From Poriferisodalis sp965204125 (GTDB lineage: Bacteria; Actinomycetota; Acidimicrobiia; Acidimicrobiales; Poriferisodalaceae), in the NCBI RefSeq assembly GCF_965204125.1, contig NZ_OZ241968.1, positions 1,984,001 through 2,048,000 of the forward strand: DNA of 64,000 nucleotides, read 5' to 3'. Shown one piece after another: positions 25,946 to 34,406 of this stretch (the stretch's first letter is position 1; every line of letters starts with the position of its first letter). The position numbers and the translations under genes are program-made. The notes under the pieces are model-generated. The model had not been told where the DNA came from. It made no database searches and saw only the letters and a program-made list of their open reading frames with translations.

Positions 25946-26209
25946 CTACTCAGTAGATCCGGCGGCAGCCGCTTGGCGCTCCTCGCGCTCGGCGGCCTTG
26001 ATGCCGTGGCTCATGATGATGGTGGGCGCGAGCAGCATCGAGCCCACCACGAGTGCCACGGCGATCAATGTGCTGAGCAGCGGCGTGTATCCCCAGCGGA
26101 TGCCGATGGCGCCGCAGATGAGCGATGCGGCATAGAGGCCGTACCCGGTCCGTTGCCCCAGGCTGGTGATCCGCTTCAGCCGAGCTCGCCGAGCGAGAAC
26201 CTCGTCCAC
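25946..26209 (-). CDS. Small two-helix membrane protein
   Basis: 87 residues. Basic N-terminus, then two hydrophobic segments (GYGLYAASLICGAIGIRW and LLSTLIAVALVVGSMLLAP) and a charged tail with EREERQAAAAG. It sits 9 bp upstream of the CoA-transferase gene on the same strand and is likely co-transcribed. No named family recognised. Confidence 0.72.
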   Translation of the reverse strand: MDEVLARRARLKRITSLGQRTGYGLYAASLICGAIGIRWGYTPLLSTLIAVALVVGSMLLAPTIIMSHGIKAAEREERQAAAAGSTE

Positions 26210-26238
26210 CGTTCCATTATCTCGGCATGTTGTGAGAT

Positions 26239-27150
26239 TCAGGCTCCGAAGAGCTGAGGATCGTGGCTCTCGGTGGGCTCTTCGCCCGAGGGGGGTTCGG
26301 GTTCGCCTGCCTGATAGGTGCTTGGCTCATCGGCCTGCGGCTCATGAGGCCACGGAGCGGGGGCCGGCCACGGTGCCGGTTCGACCCTCGAGGCCCAGGC
26401 CGGCTCGCTGGGTATGGGCACCGGGCTGGGCTCGGCCGGGGCAGCGACCGGTGCAGGCGCCTCGGGAGCTGCCGCTGCAGTCGAGCCGATCAGTGGGGGA
26501 TGCTCCAAGGTCGTGCGCTGCCCTGCCGGCCTCAGCACTACTGAATCGTCGTCGTAGTCGTCGAAGCCGCCCTGCGACACCGCCGCCAGTCCTTGCGGAA
26601 CCCGGGCCCCGGGCCACATCAGCCGGAATCCGACGTTCGCCAAGCCGGCGGCGGTCACTAGGTCGCCGAGCGTGATGACGTCTTTCAGCGGCGCGAGCGG
26701 GATCGCACTGCCCAGCCAGGCAGCGATCGTCGCGTCGTCCGACCACTGGCGTGCCGCGCCGAGCAGCACCCGGTCGATCCCGTCGAAGTCGATGATGCCC
26801 GCGGCCACGACAGCACCTTCGCTCACCGGTACGTAGCCGTTCGCCAGGAGGACGCCGAGATTCGCGGCCATGCCGATTGCGGCGATGCTCGCGCCGGCGA
26901 TTTGCCGGTTGAGCAGGCATCCGGCGAGCAGCAGCGCCAGTGAGATGCCGAGGGCGAATCGGCCGGCGAGCATGTTGGTGTCCAGCCCGACGGCGAGCGA
27001 CAGCACTGCTCCGAGCACCAGCACCGGCCAATGGTTGATGCGCACCACTCGCATCCTGCTGAGAATCTCGGAGGGCGTGCCACCGGTAACGAGTGCGACA
27101 GCAAAGCCGACGCCGAGTCCGATGAGGGTCAGGAGCGCGATGAAGGACAC
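26239..27150 (-). CDS. DUF5317 family membrane protein with long Pro/Ala-rich tail
   Basis: 303 residues from a GTG at 27150; the same frame is open further right but would read through the biotin-carrier gene on the other strand. About five membrane segments, starting FIALLTLIGLGVGFAVALV, with IAAIGMAANLGVLLANG and the DUF5317-like PLKDVITLGDLVTAAGL pattern. After residue about 195 comes a disordered Pro/Ala/Glu-rich tail ending SHDPQLFGA. Function unknown. Start is uncertain because no strong ribosome site is seen. Confidence 0.75.
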   Translation of the reverse strand: MSFIALLTLIGLGVGFAVALVTGGTPSEILSRMRVVRINHWPVLVLGAVLSLAVGLDTNMLAGRFALGISLALLLAGCLLNRQIAGASIAAIGMAANLGVLLANGYVPVSEGAVVAAGIIDFDGIDRVLLGAARQWSDDATIAAWLGSAIPLAPLKDVITLGDLVTAAGLANVGFRLMWPGARVPQGLAAVSQGGFDDYDDDSVVLRPAGQRTTLEHPPLIGSTAAAAPEAPAPVAAPAEPSPVPIPSEPAWASRVEPAPWPAPAPWPHEPQADEPSTYQAGEPEPPSGEEPTESHDPQLFGA

Positions 27151-27258
27151 CGCGTTCCGAAGATACCGAGTAGCGCGCGAGCGTTCGGGGATGCGGGAGC
27201 AGGTGGCCGTGTAGCTTTGCGCCGGCCCTTCGCCCCGGGCCTGTGGAGGAGAGACGAC

Positions 27259-27477
27259 GTGCTGGACGTTCGAGCTGAGTTGACTGCGACTGTGTGGAAG
27301 GTGGTCGCCGAGGTGGGCGCCGCCGTCGCTGCCGGCGACGATTTGCTCATCCTCGAGTCCATGAAGATGGAGATCCCGGTCGCGGCGCCCGAAGGCGGCA
27401 CGCTCGCAGAGATGCGTGTGGCCGAAGGCGACTCCGTCGCCGAAGGCGATGTGCTTGCGGTGGTCGCCACGTCCTGA
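27259..27477 (+). CDS. Mini biotin/lipoyl carrier protein (TB7.3-like)
   Basis: 72-residue stand-alone biotinyl domain. The biotinylation motif ESMKMEIP places the modified Lys at about residue 36, and a Gly-rich turn (APEGGTLAEM) and GDSVAEGDVLAVV complete the hammerhead fold. It matches mycobacterial TB7.3 (Rv3221c) in length and pattern. The GTG at 27259 follows a good GGAGGAGA ribosome site. Its carboxylase partner is not adjacent. In mycobacteria the gene lies beside pdtaS; here the PdtaS-like kinase is 14 kb away. Confidence 0.88.
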   Translation: MLDVRAELTATVWKVVAEVGAAVAAGDDLLILESMKMEIPVAAPEGGTLAEMRVAEGDSVAEGDVLAVVATS

Positions 27478-27515
27478 GCCCCGGTTCCCCGGTGCGGCCG
27501 TAGCCTTGGCGCTTC

Positions 27516-28196
27516 GTGGGCGCTGCCGTTGCCTTCGAGGGCGTCGTTGCCCTGCTGGACCGCTTTCCCGCATTGGCGGGAGTGGATCTCAGCGTGCAAG
27601 CCGGCGAGATGGTGTGCCTGAGAGGACCCAACGGAGCAGGCAAGAGCACGTTGCTGAGGGCCTGCGCGGGGCTCGTGCCCGTGCGGGGCGAGCGTGCCGA
27701 GGTGCTCGGCTTTGACCTGAGAGCGCAGCGTCGCGCCGTGCGTCCTTACGTCGGACTGCTGGGGCATCGGTCACCGCTGTACGGCGATCTGCGGGTGGAC
27801 GACCAGTTGCGCCACTGCGCCGACGTTCACCGTGCTGGGCCGACCGAAGTGTCGGCCGCGATCGAGCGCTTTGCACTCGGCGGCCGTCTCGGCGAGGTTG
27901 CCATTCGACGGCTGTCGGAAGGTCAGCAACGGCGGGTGGCGCTGGCGTGCCTGACCATCGCGCGCCCGCGGCTGTGGCTGCTGGATGAGCCCCATGCCGG
28001 GCTTGACACCGTGAGCCGGGATGCGCTCGACGAGCTGCTGGCCGACGCCGTCACCGCAGGCGCCACCGTGATGTTCGCAACGCACGAGACCGGCCGTTCC
28101 CGCGTTGCGGCCGCTCGCCAAGTGATGCTGGCCGGCGGCCGCGTCGAGCCGACTGCACCCGTGTCACAGACCAATGGCCCGACCGATGTGGCGTGA
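27516..28196 (+). CDS. ccmA: Cytochrome c maturation ATPase CcmA
   Basis: ATPase of the CcmABCD complex that releases haem-loaded CcmE. 226 residues from a GTG. Walker A GPNGAGKST near 37-45, signature LSEGQQRRVALA near 133-144, Walker B LWLLDEPHAGLD near 152-163 and H-loop FATHE. First gene of a ccmABCDEFGH operon and 38 bp after the biotin-carrier stop. It overlaps ccmB by 11 bp. The neighbours, not the sequence alone, fix it as CcmA. Confidence 0.93.
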   Translation: MGAAVAFEGVVALLDRFPALAGVDLSVQAGEMVCLRGPNGAGKSTLLRACAGLVPVRGERAEVLGFDLRAQRRAVRPYVGLLGHRSPLYGDLRVDDQLRHCADVHRAGPTEVSAAIERFALGGRLGEVAIRRLSEGQQRRVALACLTIARPRLWLLDEPHAGLDTVSRDALDELLADAVTAGATVMFATHETGRSRVAAARQVMLAGGRVEPTAPVSQTNGPTDVA

Positions 28197-28854
28197 GATC
28201 TGGCTTGTCTGCCGCAAGGACCTGACCATCGAGTGGCGGGCTCGCGTCACCCTCGTCCAGATCGTCCCGACCGTGCTGCTGGTGCTGGTCGTCTTCGCGT
28301 TCGCGCTCGACGCGAACCCCTCGTTGCTGGGTGCGGGGGCGGGCGGCCTGTTCTGGGTGGCTGTGCTCTTCGGGGCAGTGCTCGGGGCCAAGCGCAGCTT
28401 CGACATCGAAGCCGAAGGCGGGAACCTCGATGCTCTGCGCTTGGGAGGACTCGCGCCCGCGGCCATCCTCTGGGGCAAGGCGGCGGCCCTGGCCCTGCAA
28501 CTCGTGCTTGTCGGCGTTTTCGCCGCCGCTGGCCTGCTGGTGCTCTACTCGGTGTCGGTCCAGGATTGGCTGCTGATCGTGGCTGCAGGACTGTGCGGCA
28601 TGGCTGCGTTCGCCATCTGCGGGACGCTGTACGGGGCGATGACGGTAGGTCTGCGGTCGGCGGATACCCTGCTCCCGCTGTTGCTGATCCCGGTGGCGGC
28701 ACCGGTGCTCTTGGCCGGAACCCGGGCGTTCGACGTGGCGCTCGGGACCAGCGCCGACCAAGGCTGGAGCTGGACAGCACTGCTCGCAGTGGTGCTCGTC
28801 ACCTACATCGCAGTGGGCTGGGCCGCAGCCGGTCCGCTGCTGGAAGACGCCTGA
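28186..28854 (+). CDS. ccmB: Cytochrome c maturation membrane protein CcmB
   Basis: Membrane partner of CcmA, 222 residues with six hydrophobic segments. The start at 28186 (MWREIWLVCRKDL) matches the family N-terminus; an ATG at 28174 adds four residues. Conserved region FWVAVLFGAVLGAKRSFDIEAE near residues 55-75. Overlaps ccmA and is 8 bp from ccmC. Confidence 0.92.
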   Translation: MWREIWLVCRKDLTIEWRARVTLVQIVPTVLLVLVVFAFALDANPSLLGAGAGGLFWVAVLFGAVLGAKRSFDIEAEGGNLDALRLGGLAPAAILWGKAAALALQLVLVGVFAAAGLLVLYSVSVQDWLLIVAAGLCGMAAFAICGTLYGAMTVGLRSADTLLPLLLIPVAAPVLLAGTRAFDVALGTSADQGWSWTALLAVVLVTYIAVGWAAAGPLLEDA

Positions 28855-28862
28855 GTCACCCG

Positions 28863-29690
28863 ATGATCGAGACGCCTGAGCCCGACCTTCGCCAGCAGGC
28901 GCAGCGAGCCGGCTCGCTGTCGATGACCGGCAGCGTCGCAACCCGGGTGCTCGGCGTGGTCGCGATCGCCGCTGTGGGCGTAATGGCGCTGCTGGCGCTG
29001 TGGATCTCGCCCCCCGATGCGGTCCAAGGCGACTCGGTGCGGCTCATGTACGTCCACGTGCCGTCCATCTGGGTCGCCTATGGGGGCTTCGTGCTGACCG
29101 CCTTCGCCAGCGCCAGGGTGCTGTGGCGCACTCGCAGCGGCGCAGGCGGCACCCACGGCGTCATCGCCGATCGGCAGGCCCGGCGGTGGGACCGCGTGGC
29201 CGGTGCTGCTGCCGAGCTCGGTGTGCTGTTCACGGCCCTCACGCTGGTGACCGGGTCGCTCTGGGGAAAGGTGACCTGGGGCACCTACTGGCAGTGGGAC
29301 GCCAGGCTCACCACGACCGTGCTGCTGTTCGTCACCTACCTGGGGTACTTGGCGCTGCGCCGGCTCCCGGCCGAATCGCGTGCCCGTGCCCGCAGGTCAG
29401 CCGTGATGGCGCTCATTGCGGTCGTCAACCTGCCGATCGTGCATTACTCGGTGGACTGGTGGCGCACTCTGCATCAAGAGGCCAGCCTGAACCTCCAGCC
29501 CGGGGGCGAACGCAACATCACCGGCGAGATGTACTGGACGCTCCTGTATTCCTGGGCCACGTTCACGGTGGTGGCGCTGTGGATCGGCATTCACCGCTAC
29601 CGGGTGCTGCGCCTCGAGGAGCTTGCCGAAGAGGCATCGCTGGAAGAACTCCTCGCCCAGCGCCGTGACGAACAGGCGGCGGGCCGATGA
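28863..29690 (+). CDS. ccmC: Haem exporter/handler CcmC
   Basis: Inner-membrane protein that passes haem to CcmE. 275 residues and six membrane helices. The tryptophan-rich haem motif reads WGTYWQWDARLT near residues 138-149, and conserved His residues are in YVHVPS and IVHYSVDWW. Overlaps ccmD by 4 nt. The acidic C-terminal tail is typical of neither E. coli CcmC nor a fusion. Confidence 0.95.
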   Translation: MIETPEPDLRQQAQRAGSLSMTGSVATRVLGVVAIAAVGVMALLALWISPPDAVQGDSVRLMYVHVPSIWVAYGGFVLTAFASARVLWRTRSGAGGTHGVIADRQARRWDRVAGAAAELGVLFTALTLVTGSLWGKVTWGTYWQWDARLTTTVLLFVTYLGYLALRRLPAESRARARRSAVMALIAVVNLPIVHYSVDWWRTLHQEASLNLQPGGERNITGEMYWTLLYSWATFTVVALWIGIHRYRVLRLEELAEEASLEELLAQRRDEQAAGR

Positions 29691-29854
29691 CGCACGCGGC
29701 CAACGTGTTCTCGGGCTACGTGCTGGCAGCCGCGGCAACCGTCGCCTATGTCGGCTGGGTCATTCGCCGTGGACGCACGCTCGGCCGGGACTTGGGGATC
29801 GGCGCGCGAGGCCCCGTGCCCGAGGCCGCCGACGAGTCGCGTCCCCATGACTGA
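29687..29854 (+). CDS. ccmD: CcmD-like small membrane protein
   Basis: 55 residues, ATG overlapping the ccmC stop (ATGA). One membrane helix (FSGYVLAAAATVAYVGWVI) followed by basic residues RRGR, the CcmD layout, and a longer tail than E. coli CcmD. Position between ccmC and ccmE supports the call more than the sequence. It overlaps ccmE by 8 nt. Confidence 0.78.
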   Translation: MTHAANVFSGYVLAAAATVAYVGWVIRRGRTLGRDLGIGARGPVPEAADESRPHD

Positions 29855-30410
29855 CCTCAGCCCCCGGCACCCGCTGGAGGCGCCCGATGAGCGCGCGGCG
29901 GTGCGCCGGCAAATGGGACGCCGGCGCAAGGCCGTGATCGGCGCCTTCGTGCTGTTGCTGCTCATCGCCGGTGGGGCGGCGACGGTTGCAGGCCTGCGCA
30001 ACGCCACGCTGTTCTTCCGCAATGCCGACGAGGCGATCGCGGAGCGGGTCGAGCTGGGCGACCGCCGCTTTCGCCTGCAGGGACGGGTGGTGCCGTCGTC
30101 AGTCGCTGTCGACGGCGGCGTGACCACCTTCGAGGTGATCCACAACTGCGCATCGGTCGCGGTGCGCCACTCGGTCGATCCTCCGGATCTGTTCGAGTCG
30201 CCCTGGATACCGGTGGTGCTGGAAGGGCGCTGGGTGTCCGGCAACGTCGTGACGGTCGCCGGCCGCGATACGCACTTCTTCTCGAGCGACAACATGCTTG
30301 TCAAGCACACCAACGAGTACGCCGCGGCAAATGCGGATCGCATCGGTGATCCCGACGAGCCGCCCGAGGGCTTCCTCGACGACTGCCCATTCGAGGTGCC
30401 CCGGCTGTGA
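29847..30410 (+). CDS. ccmE: Periplasmic haem chaperone CcmE
   Basis: Carries haem covalently from CcmC to CcmF. 187 residues. One N-terminal membrane anchor (KAVIGAFVLLLLIAGG), then an OB-fold beta domain. The haem-binding His and distal Tyr are kept as VKHTNEY near residues 151-157, so this is the classic His form, not the Cys variant known from archaea and some Gram-positives. Overlaps ccmF by 4 nt (GTGA). Confidence 0.92.
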   Translation: MTDLSPRHPLEAPDERAAVRRQMGRRRKAVIGAFVLLLLIAGGAATVAGLRNATLFFRNADEAIAERVELGDRRFRLQGRVVPSSVAVDGGVTTFEVIHNCASVAVRHSVDPPDLFESPWIPVVLEGRWVSGNVVTVAGRDTHFFSSDNMLVKHTNEYAAANADRIGDPDEPPEGFLDDCPFEVPRL

Positions 30411-32374
30411 TCGCCGTGCTGGGCACGCTCGGCGTGGCCGTCGGCCTCGTCAGCGCGCTCGGCGGTGCCGGGACGCTGGTTGCAGCCAGAGCGCTCTCTC
30501 AGCCCGAGCGGTGCCGCCAGGCGCTGGCATGGATCGCGGCCATGGCCGGCGGTTGCGTGCTGGCCGTGGGAGCGATGGAGTTCGCCCTGCTCAGCGACGA
30601 CTTCTCGCTCGCTTACGTGGCGCGCAACTCCACTATCGCCACGCCGCTCATCTACAAGATCGCCACGCTGTGGGGAGCGCTCGAAGGATCCATCCTGCTG
30701 TGGGCGCTGGTGCTGTGCGGCTATGTGGGCGCTGCGGCATGGCGCTTCCGCGCCCGCACATCAGAACCGACGGTTGCTTGGGCGCTTGCGGTGATGCTGG
30801 GCGTGTGCATCTTCTTCTTCGCACTGCTCGCCGGTCCGGCAAACCCGTTCGGCACGCTCGCCGACCCGCCAGCGGACGGCGGCGGCCTGAATCCGCTGCT
30901 GCGTAACCACCCGCTGATGGCGATTCATCCCGTGATGCTGTACCTGGGGTACGTCGGGTTCACCGTGCCGTTCGGGTTCGCGGTGGCTGCGCTCGTCACG
31001 CGCCAGTTCGACAGCCGCTGGCTGGCTGACACCCGCCGCTGGACGCTGGTGGCATGGGGCAGCCTGGGCGCAGGCATCATGCTGGGCGCCTGGTGGTCCT
31101 ATGAGGTGTTGGGCTGGGGCGGCTACTGGGCGTGGGATCCCGTCGAGAACGCCTCGCTGCTGCCGTGGCTGACCGCGACTGCATTCGTGCATTCGCTCAT
31201 CACCCAGCAGCGCCGCCAGATGCTGCGCGTGTGGAACCTGTCGCTGCTCATCGTGACGTTCGCGTTGACGATCTTCGGCACGTTCCTCACGCGCTCGGGC
31301 GTGCTCGAATCGGTGCACGAGTTCAGCGAGTCATCGCTGGGGCCGATTTTGCTGGCGTTCTTTGCGGTGATCGTGGTGAGCGGGGTGGTGCTGGTGGCGT
31401 GGCGCGGCGAGGCGCTGCGAAACCCGGCCAGCCTGGGATCGATCTGGTCCCGGGAAGGGTCGTTCCTCGGCAACAACCTGCTCTTCGCCGTCGCAGCATT
31501 CGTGGTGATGCTCGGCACGGTGTTCCCGCTCCTGGCCGAGGCGGTCGCGTCCGAGCGCCTGGCGGTCGGGCGGCCGTACTTCGACCGGATGCTTGCGCCG
31601 GTCGGCATCGCGTTGCTCGGCCTCATGGCGCTGTCGCCGGCGCTGAACTGGCGCGACACCCCGGCGGAGCTTCGCTCGAAGCGGCTCGTGTGGCCTGCAG
31701 CGGCAGGGGCGCTGACCATGGTGCTGTCGGTGTGGGCCGGAGCGCACGGTCTGTGGCAAGTGTTGGCGCTGGGCATGGGCGGTTTCGTCATCGGCAGCGC
31801 TGCGCGGCTGCTGTGGCTGGGCGTGCGGCGCAATGGCTGGCGCGGACTGCTCGGACGCACCGGCGGCGGCATGATCGCCCATATCGGGGTCGCCGTGATC
31901 GCCTTCGGGTTCATCGCGTCGAGCGCGTACGGGTCTGAAGGCGAGTTCACGCTGTCGCCGGGGGAGTCCGGCGTGGTCGCGGGCCACCAGGTGACCTACT
32001 TGGGGCTCACCGATGAGATCGAGAGCGGCAACCGGGTTGTGCGCGTGCGCGTGGACGTCGAAGACCGGGGCATCTTCGAGCCGGCCGTGACGCGATTCGC
32101 CGAATTCGGCCAGCCGATCTCGACGCCGTCTGTGGCCACGAGCCTGATCGACGATGTGTACCTGTCGCTGGCCACCATCCCCGAAGAGGGAGACAGCGAC
32201 GTAGCGCTTCGCGTGCTCATCAAGCCACTTGTGGCATGGATGTGGCTGGGCGGCGCCGTTCTCGTGCTTGGCATTGCCGCTGCCCTGGTGCCGACCCGCA
32301 TCGGCGCACGCGACCGCGTCCCGCGCCGCGGCACTCCCGCAACCGCGGGTTCCGTCGGGGTGCGCGAGTCGTGA
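30407..32374 (+). CDS. ccmF: Haem lyase subunit CcmF
   Basis: Central component of the System I haem ligation complex. 655 residues and about 14 membrane segments. The WWD domain reads WGGYWAWDPVENASLLPWL near 237-255, and the conserved N-terminal ATPLIYKIATLWGALEGSILLW near 80-101. A C-terminal periplasmic loop and final helix are present. GTG start overlapping ccmE; stop overlapping ccmG start by 4 nt. Confidence 0.96.
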   Translation: MIAVLGTLGVAVGLVSALGGAGTLVAARALSQPERCRQALAWIAAMAGGCVLAVGAMEFALLSDDFSLAYVARNSTIATPLIYKIATLWGALEGSILLWALVLCGYVGAAAWRFRARTSEPTVAWALAVMLGVCIFFFALLAGPANPFGTLADPPADGGGLNPLLRNHPLMAIHPVMLYLGYVGFTVPFGFAVAALVTRQFDSRWLADTRRWTLVAWGSLGAGIMLGAWWSYEVLGWGGYWAWDPVENASLLPWLTATAFVHSLITQQRRQMLRVWNLSLLIVTFALTIFGTFLTRSGVLESVHEFSESSLGPILLAFFAVIVVSGVVLVAWRGEALRNPASLGSIWSREGSFLGNNLLFAVAAFVVMLGTVFPLLAEAVASERLAVGRPYFDRMLAPVGIALLGLMALSPALNWRDTPAELRSKRLVWPAAAGALTMVLSVWAGAHGLWQVLALGMGGFVIGSAARLLWLGVRRNGWRGLLGRTGGGMIAHIGVAVIAFGFIASSAYGSEGEFTLSPGESGVVAGHQVTYLGLTDEIESGNRVVRVRVDVEDRGIFEPAVTRFAEFGQPISTPSVATSLIDDVYLSLATIPEEGDSDVALRVLIKPLVAWMWLGGAVLVLGIAAALVPTRIGARDRVPRRGTPATAGSVGVRES

Positions 32375-33099
32375 CGCCGCCATCCAACGATGCGTCGAGC
32401 GTTGAGCCGCAGGCTCCATCCGGCAACAGCAGCGACTCGGGAAGGCGACGTAGCCGCTCGTGGGTGCGGGTTGCTGCAGTGCTCGTGGGTCTGGTGGCCG
32501 CCGGCCTGATCGCTCTGCTGGCGACACGTGATTCTGATGGCGGCAGTATCCGTGCCGCGAGCCCGCTCATCGGCGAGTTGGTGCCGCCCTTGCGAGGTGA
32601 GCTCATCTGGCCGCCCGAATCGTTCCTCGACGCCGGCGGCGCGCAGGCCTTGCCGGGAGTGCGGATCGGTCCCGATGACGTGGCGCGTTTCGACATCGAT
32701 GCCGTGGGCCCGCTGTCGTCGAATCCGCGGTGGGTGCTGGTCAACTTCTTTGCGTCGTGGTGCGTGCCGTGCGACCGCGAACACCCTGCGCTCGCGACGT
32801 GGGCAGCTCGCCATTCCCAAGATGGCGCCCTGGTTTCGGTGCCGTTCGGCGACCGGACATCCGACGCGATTGCGTTCTACGAGCGCCTCGGCGGCGACTG
32901 GTCGGTCGTCGACGACCCCGATTCCCGCTGGGCAGTCGAGTTCGGCGTGCTGCGGCCACCCGAGTCGTTCCTGATCACACCCGACGGCATCGTGGCGGCT
33001 CGCTGGCAGGGGCAGATCAGCGCTGACGATCCCGATGCGGTCATCGCACTGTTGCTGGGTGTTGCGAGCGCGGATGCCGCGCCGCAGCCGGGTTCGTGA
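32371..33099 (+). CDS. ccmG: Membrane-anchored thioredoxin-like protein CcmG/DsbE
   Basis: Reduces the CXXC of apocytochromes before haem ligation. 242 residues from GTG 32371. Cytoplasmic basic stretch, one anchor (VAAVLVGLVAAGLIALLAT), then a thioredoxin fold with WCVPC near residues 130-134 and the cis-Pro loop RPPESFLI. Lies in the ccm operon with a 4-nt overlap to ccmF and 7 bp to ccmH. Confidence 0.92.
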   Translation: MTPPSNDASSVEPQAPSGNSSDSGRRRSRSWVRVAAVLVGLVAAGLIALLATRDSDGGSIRAASPLIGELVPPLRGELIWPPESFLDAGGAQALPGVRIGPDDVARFDIDAVGPLSSNPRWVLVNFFASWCVPCDREHPALATWAARHSQDGALVSVPFGDRTSDAIAFYERLGGDWSVVDDPDSRWAVEFGVLRPPESFLITPDGIVAARWQGQISADDPDAVIALLLGVASADAAPQPGS

Positions 33100-33106
33100 A
33101 CCAGCC

Positions 33107-34357
33107 ATGAGCGACTCGGGCACGACTTCGCCAGCTCAGCCGACTGCGGCGCCCCGGAGCGGTTCAGGACTGCGCCGCATCGGCTGGCTGGCCGTCGCCG
33201 CTGTGGCGCTCATCGCCGCTGTTCTCGCAGCGACGGCGTCGCGGCCGCCAGCGACAGAGGCCGAGCGTGCGTACGAGCTCAAGCAGGCGACGCTCTGCCC
33301 GGTCTGCGACGGCCAGAGCGTCCTCGAGTCGAACGCACCCGCTGCGGCGGCCATGCGCCGCCAGATCGATATGTGGGTGGATGCCGGCCGCAGCGACACC
33401 GAGATCCGGGCCGATCTTGCCGCCGCCTACGGCGACGACGTGAACGCGCTGCCGCCGGGGGAGGGGGTGGGCACGCTGGTGTGGGCGCTGCCGGTGGCTG
33501 CGTTCGCCGCGGCTGCGGCAGGGCTGTGGGCCGCGACCCGCCGCTGGAAGGCTCGGGCCGGCGCAGCCGAAGTTGACGGGGATCGGTCTGATGGCGACGG
33601 CGCCGGCGGCAACGGGGCTAGCGGCGACGGATCCACAGCAGCAGGCGACCTTGAACCGCCGGGCGACCGTGGTCGCAGAACCGGTTGGCGCAGCGCGACG
33701 GTGATCACGGTCAGCGCTCTGGTGCTCGTCGGCGCGGTGGCTGGGGTACTGGTGGCGCGCTCGGCAGGGCTGCGCCTCTCGGGCGAGACCCTGACGGGCG
33801 ACATCGACCGCTCGGCCCGTTCATTGCTTCTTGATGCGCAGCGTCAGTTCGCCGCAAACCAGCTTGATGAGTCCCGCGCCACGCTGGAGGAGATCTTCCG
33901 GCTCGATCCCGACCTGCGCGGCGCGCTCGTACTGTCGGCCCGCCTGCACCTGCGTCACTGCGAATCGGCGTCATCGCAGGACCCGTCCGGCGCAGGCGAG
34001 GCAACCGATGCTCCCGCAGCCGACTGCGATCTGCAGTCGGCGCTCGTGGATCTGGACCGCGTCCTAGCTGACGACCCCAGCGACACTGAGGCACTGGCGT
34101 TGCGCGGCTGGCTGCTGGTTCGCATCCCCGACCGCGAGCTCATCGTCGCCGGCATCGCGTCGCTGGACGCTGCCGTAGCGCTCGACCCCAGCGAATTCGA
34201 TCCGTGGGTCTTCCGCGGCTACACCGCCCGCTTCATCGAGCGCGACCTCGAAGCTGCCATCGGCTACTACGGCGCAGCGCTGCAACGCAACCCGCCCCCC
34301 GCAATGGCCGCCGCCCTCGAAAACGCAATCACCGAAATGCAAGCCGAACTCGAATAG
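33107..34357 (+). CDS. ccmH: CcmH-CcmI fusion (haem lyase subunit with TPR region)
   Basis: 416 residues combining two functions that are separate genes in many bacteria. The CcmH part has a signal anchor and the redox motif LCPVCDGQSV with Cys about 64 and 67, followed by the CcmH three-helix pattern. After a Gly/Asp-rich linker and a second membrane helix (about 205-223), a TPR-like CcmI region runs to the end (SLLLDAQRQFAANQLDESR onwards). Last gene of the operon. A diverged copy of its last 26 codons is found 1.6 kb downstream. Confidence 0.9.
   Translation: MSDSGTTSPAQPTAAPRSGSGLRRIGWLAVAAVALIAAVLAATASRPPATEAERAYELKQATLCPVCDGQSVLESNAPAAAAMRRQIDMWVDAGRSDTEIRADLAAAYGDDVNALPPGEGVGTLVWALPVAAFAAAAAGLWAATRRWKARAGAAEVDGDRSDGDGAGGNGASGDGSTAAGDLEPPGDRGRRTGWRSATVITVSALVLVGAVAGVLVARSAGLRLSGETLTGDIDRSARSLLLDAQRQFAANQLDESRATLEEIFRLDPDLRGALVLSARLHLRHCESASSQDPSGAGEATDAPAADCDLQSALVDLDRVLADDPSDTEALALRGWLLVRIPDRELIVAGIASLDAAVALDPSEFDPWVFRGYTARFIERDLEAAIGYYGAALQRNPPPAMAAALENAITEMQAELE
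34280..34357 (+). repeat. 3' end of ccmH-ccmI, left copy of a 78-bp direct repeat
   Basis: Last 26 codons including the stop. The right copy at 35968-36045 matches at 64 of 78 positions without gaps and ends in a stop at the same place. Differences fall mostly at third codon positions or give similar residues. Confidence 0.85.
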
Positions 34358-34406
34358 CCGACCACAGCACTTCCTCTAGAGGGCTCAGCCAGCTGCTTGG
34401 ACTACT

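Noticed and set aside
27151..27573. Longer DUF5317 protein of 444 residues
   Set aside because: The extra 141 residues read through the biotin-carrier gene on the opposite strand and the start of ccmA and are His/Arg-rich nonsense.
34373..34382. CCTCTAGAGG palindrome after ccmH as an insertion-site or terminator
   Set aside because: A single 10-bp palindrome without a T-run or second copy is too weak.
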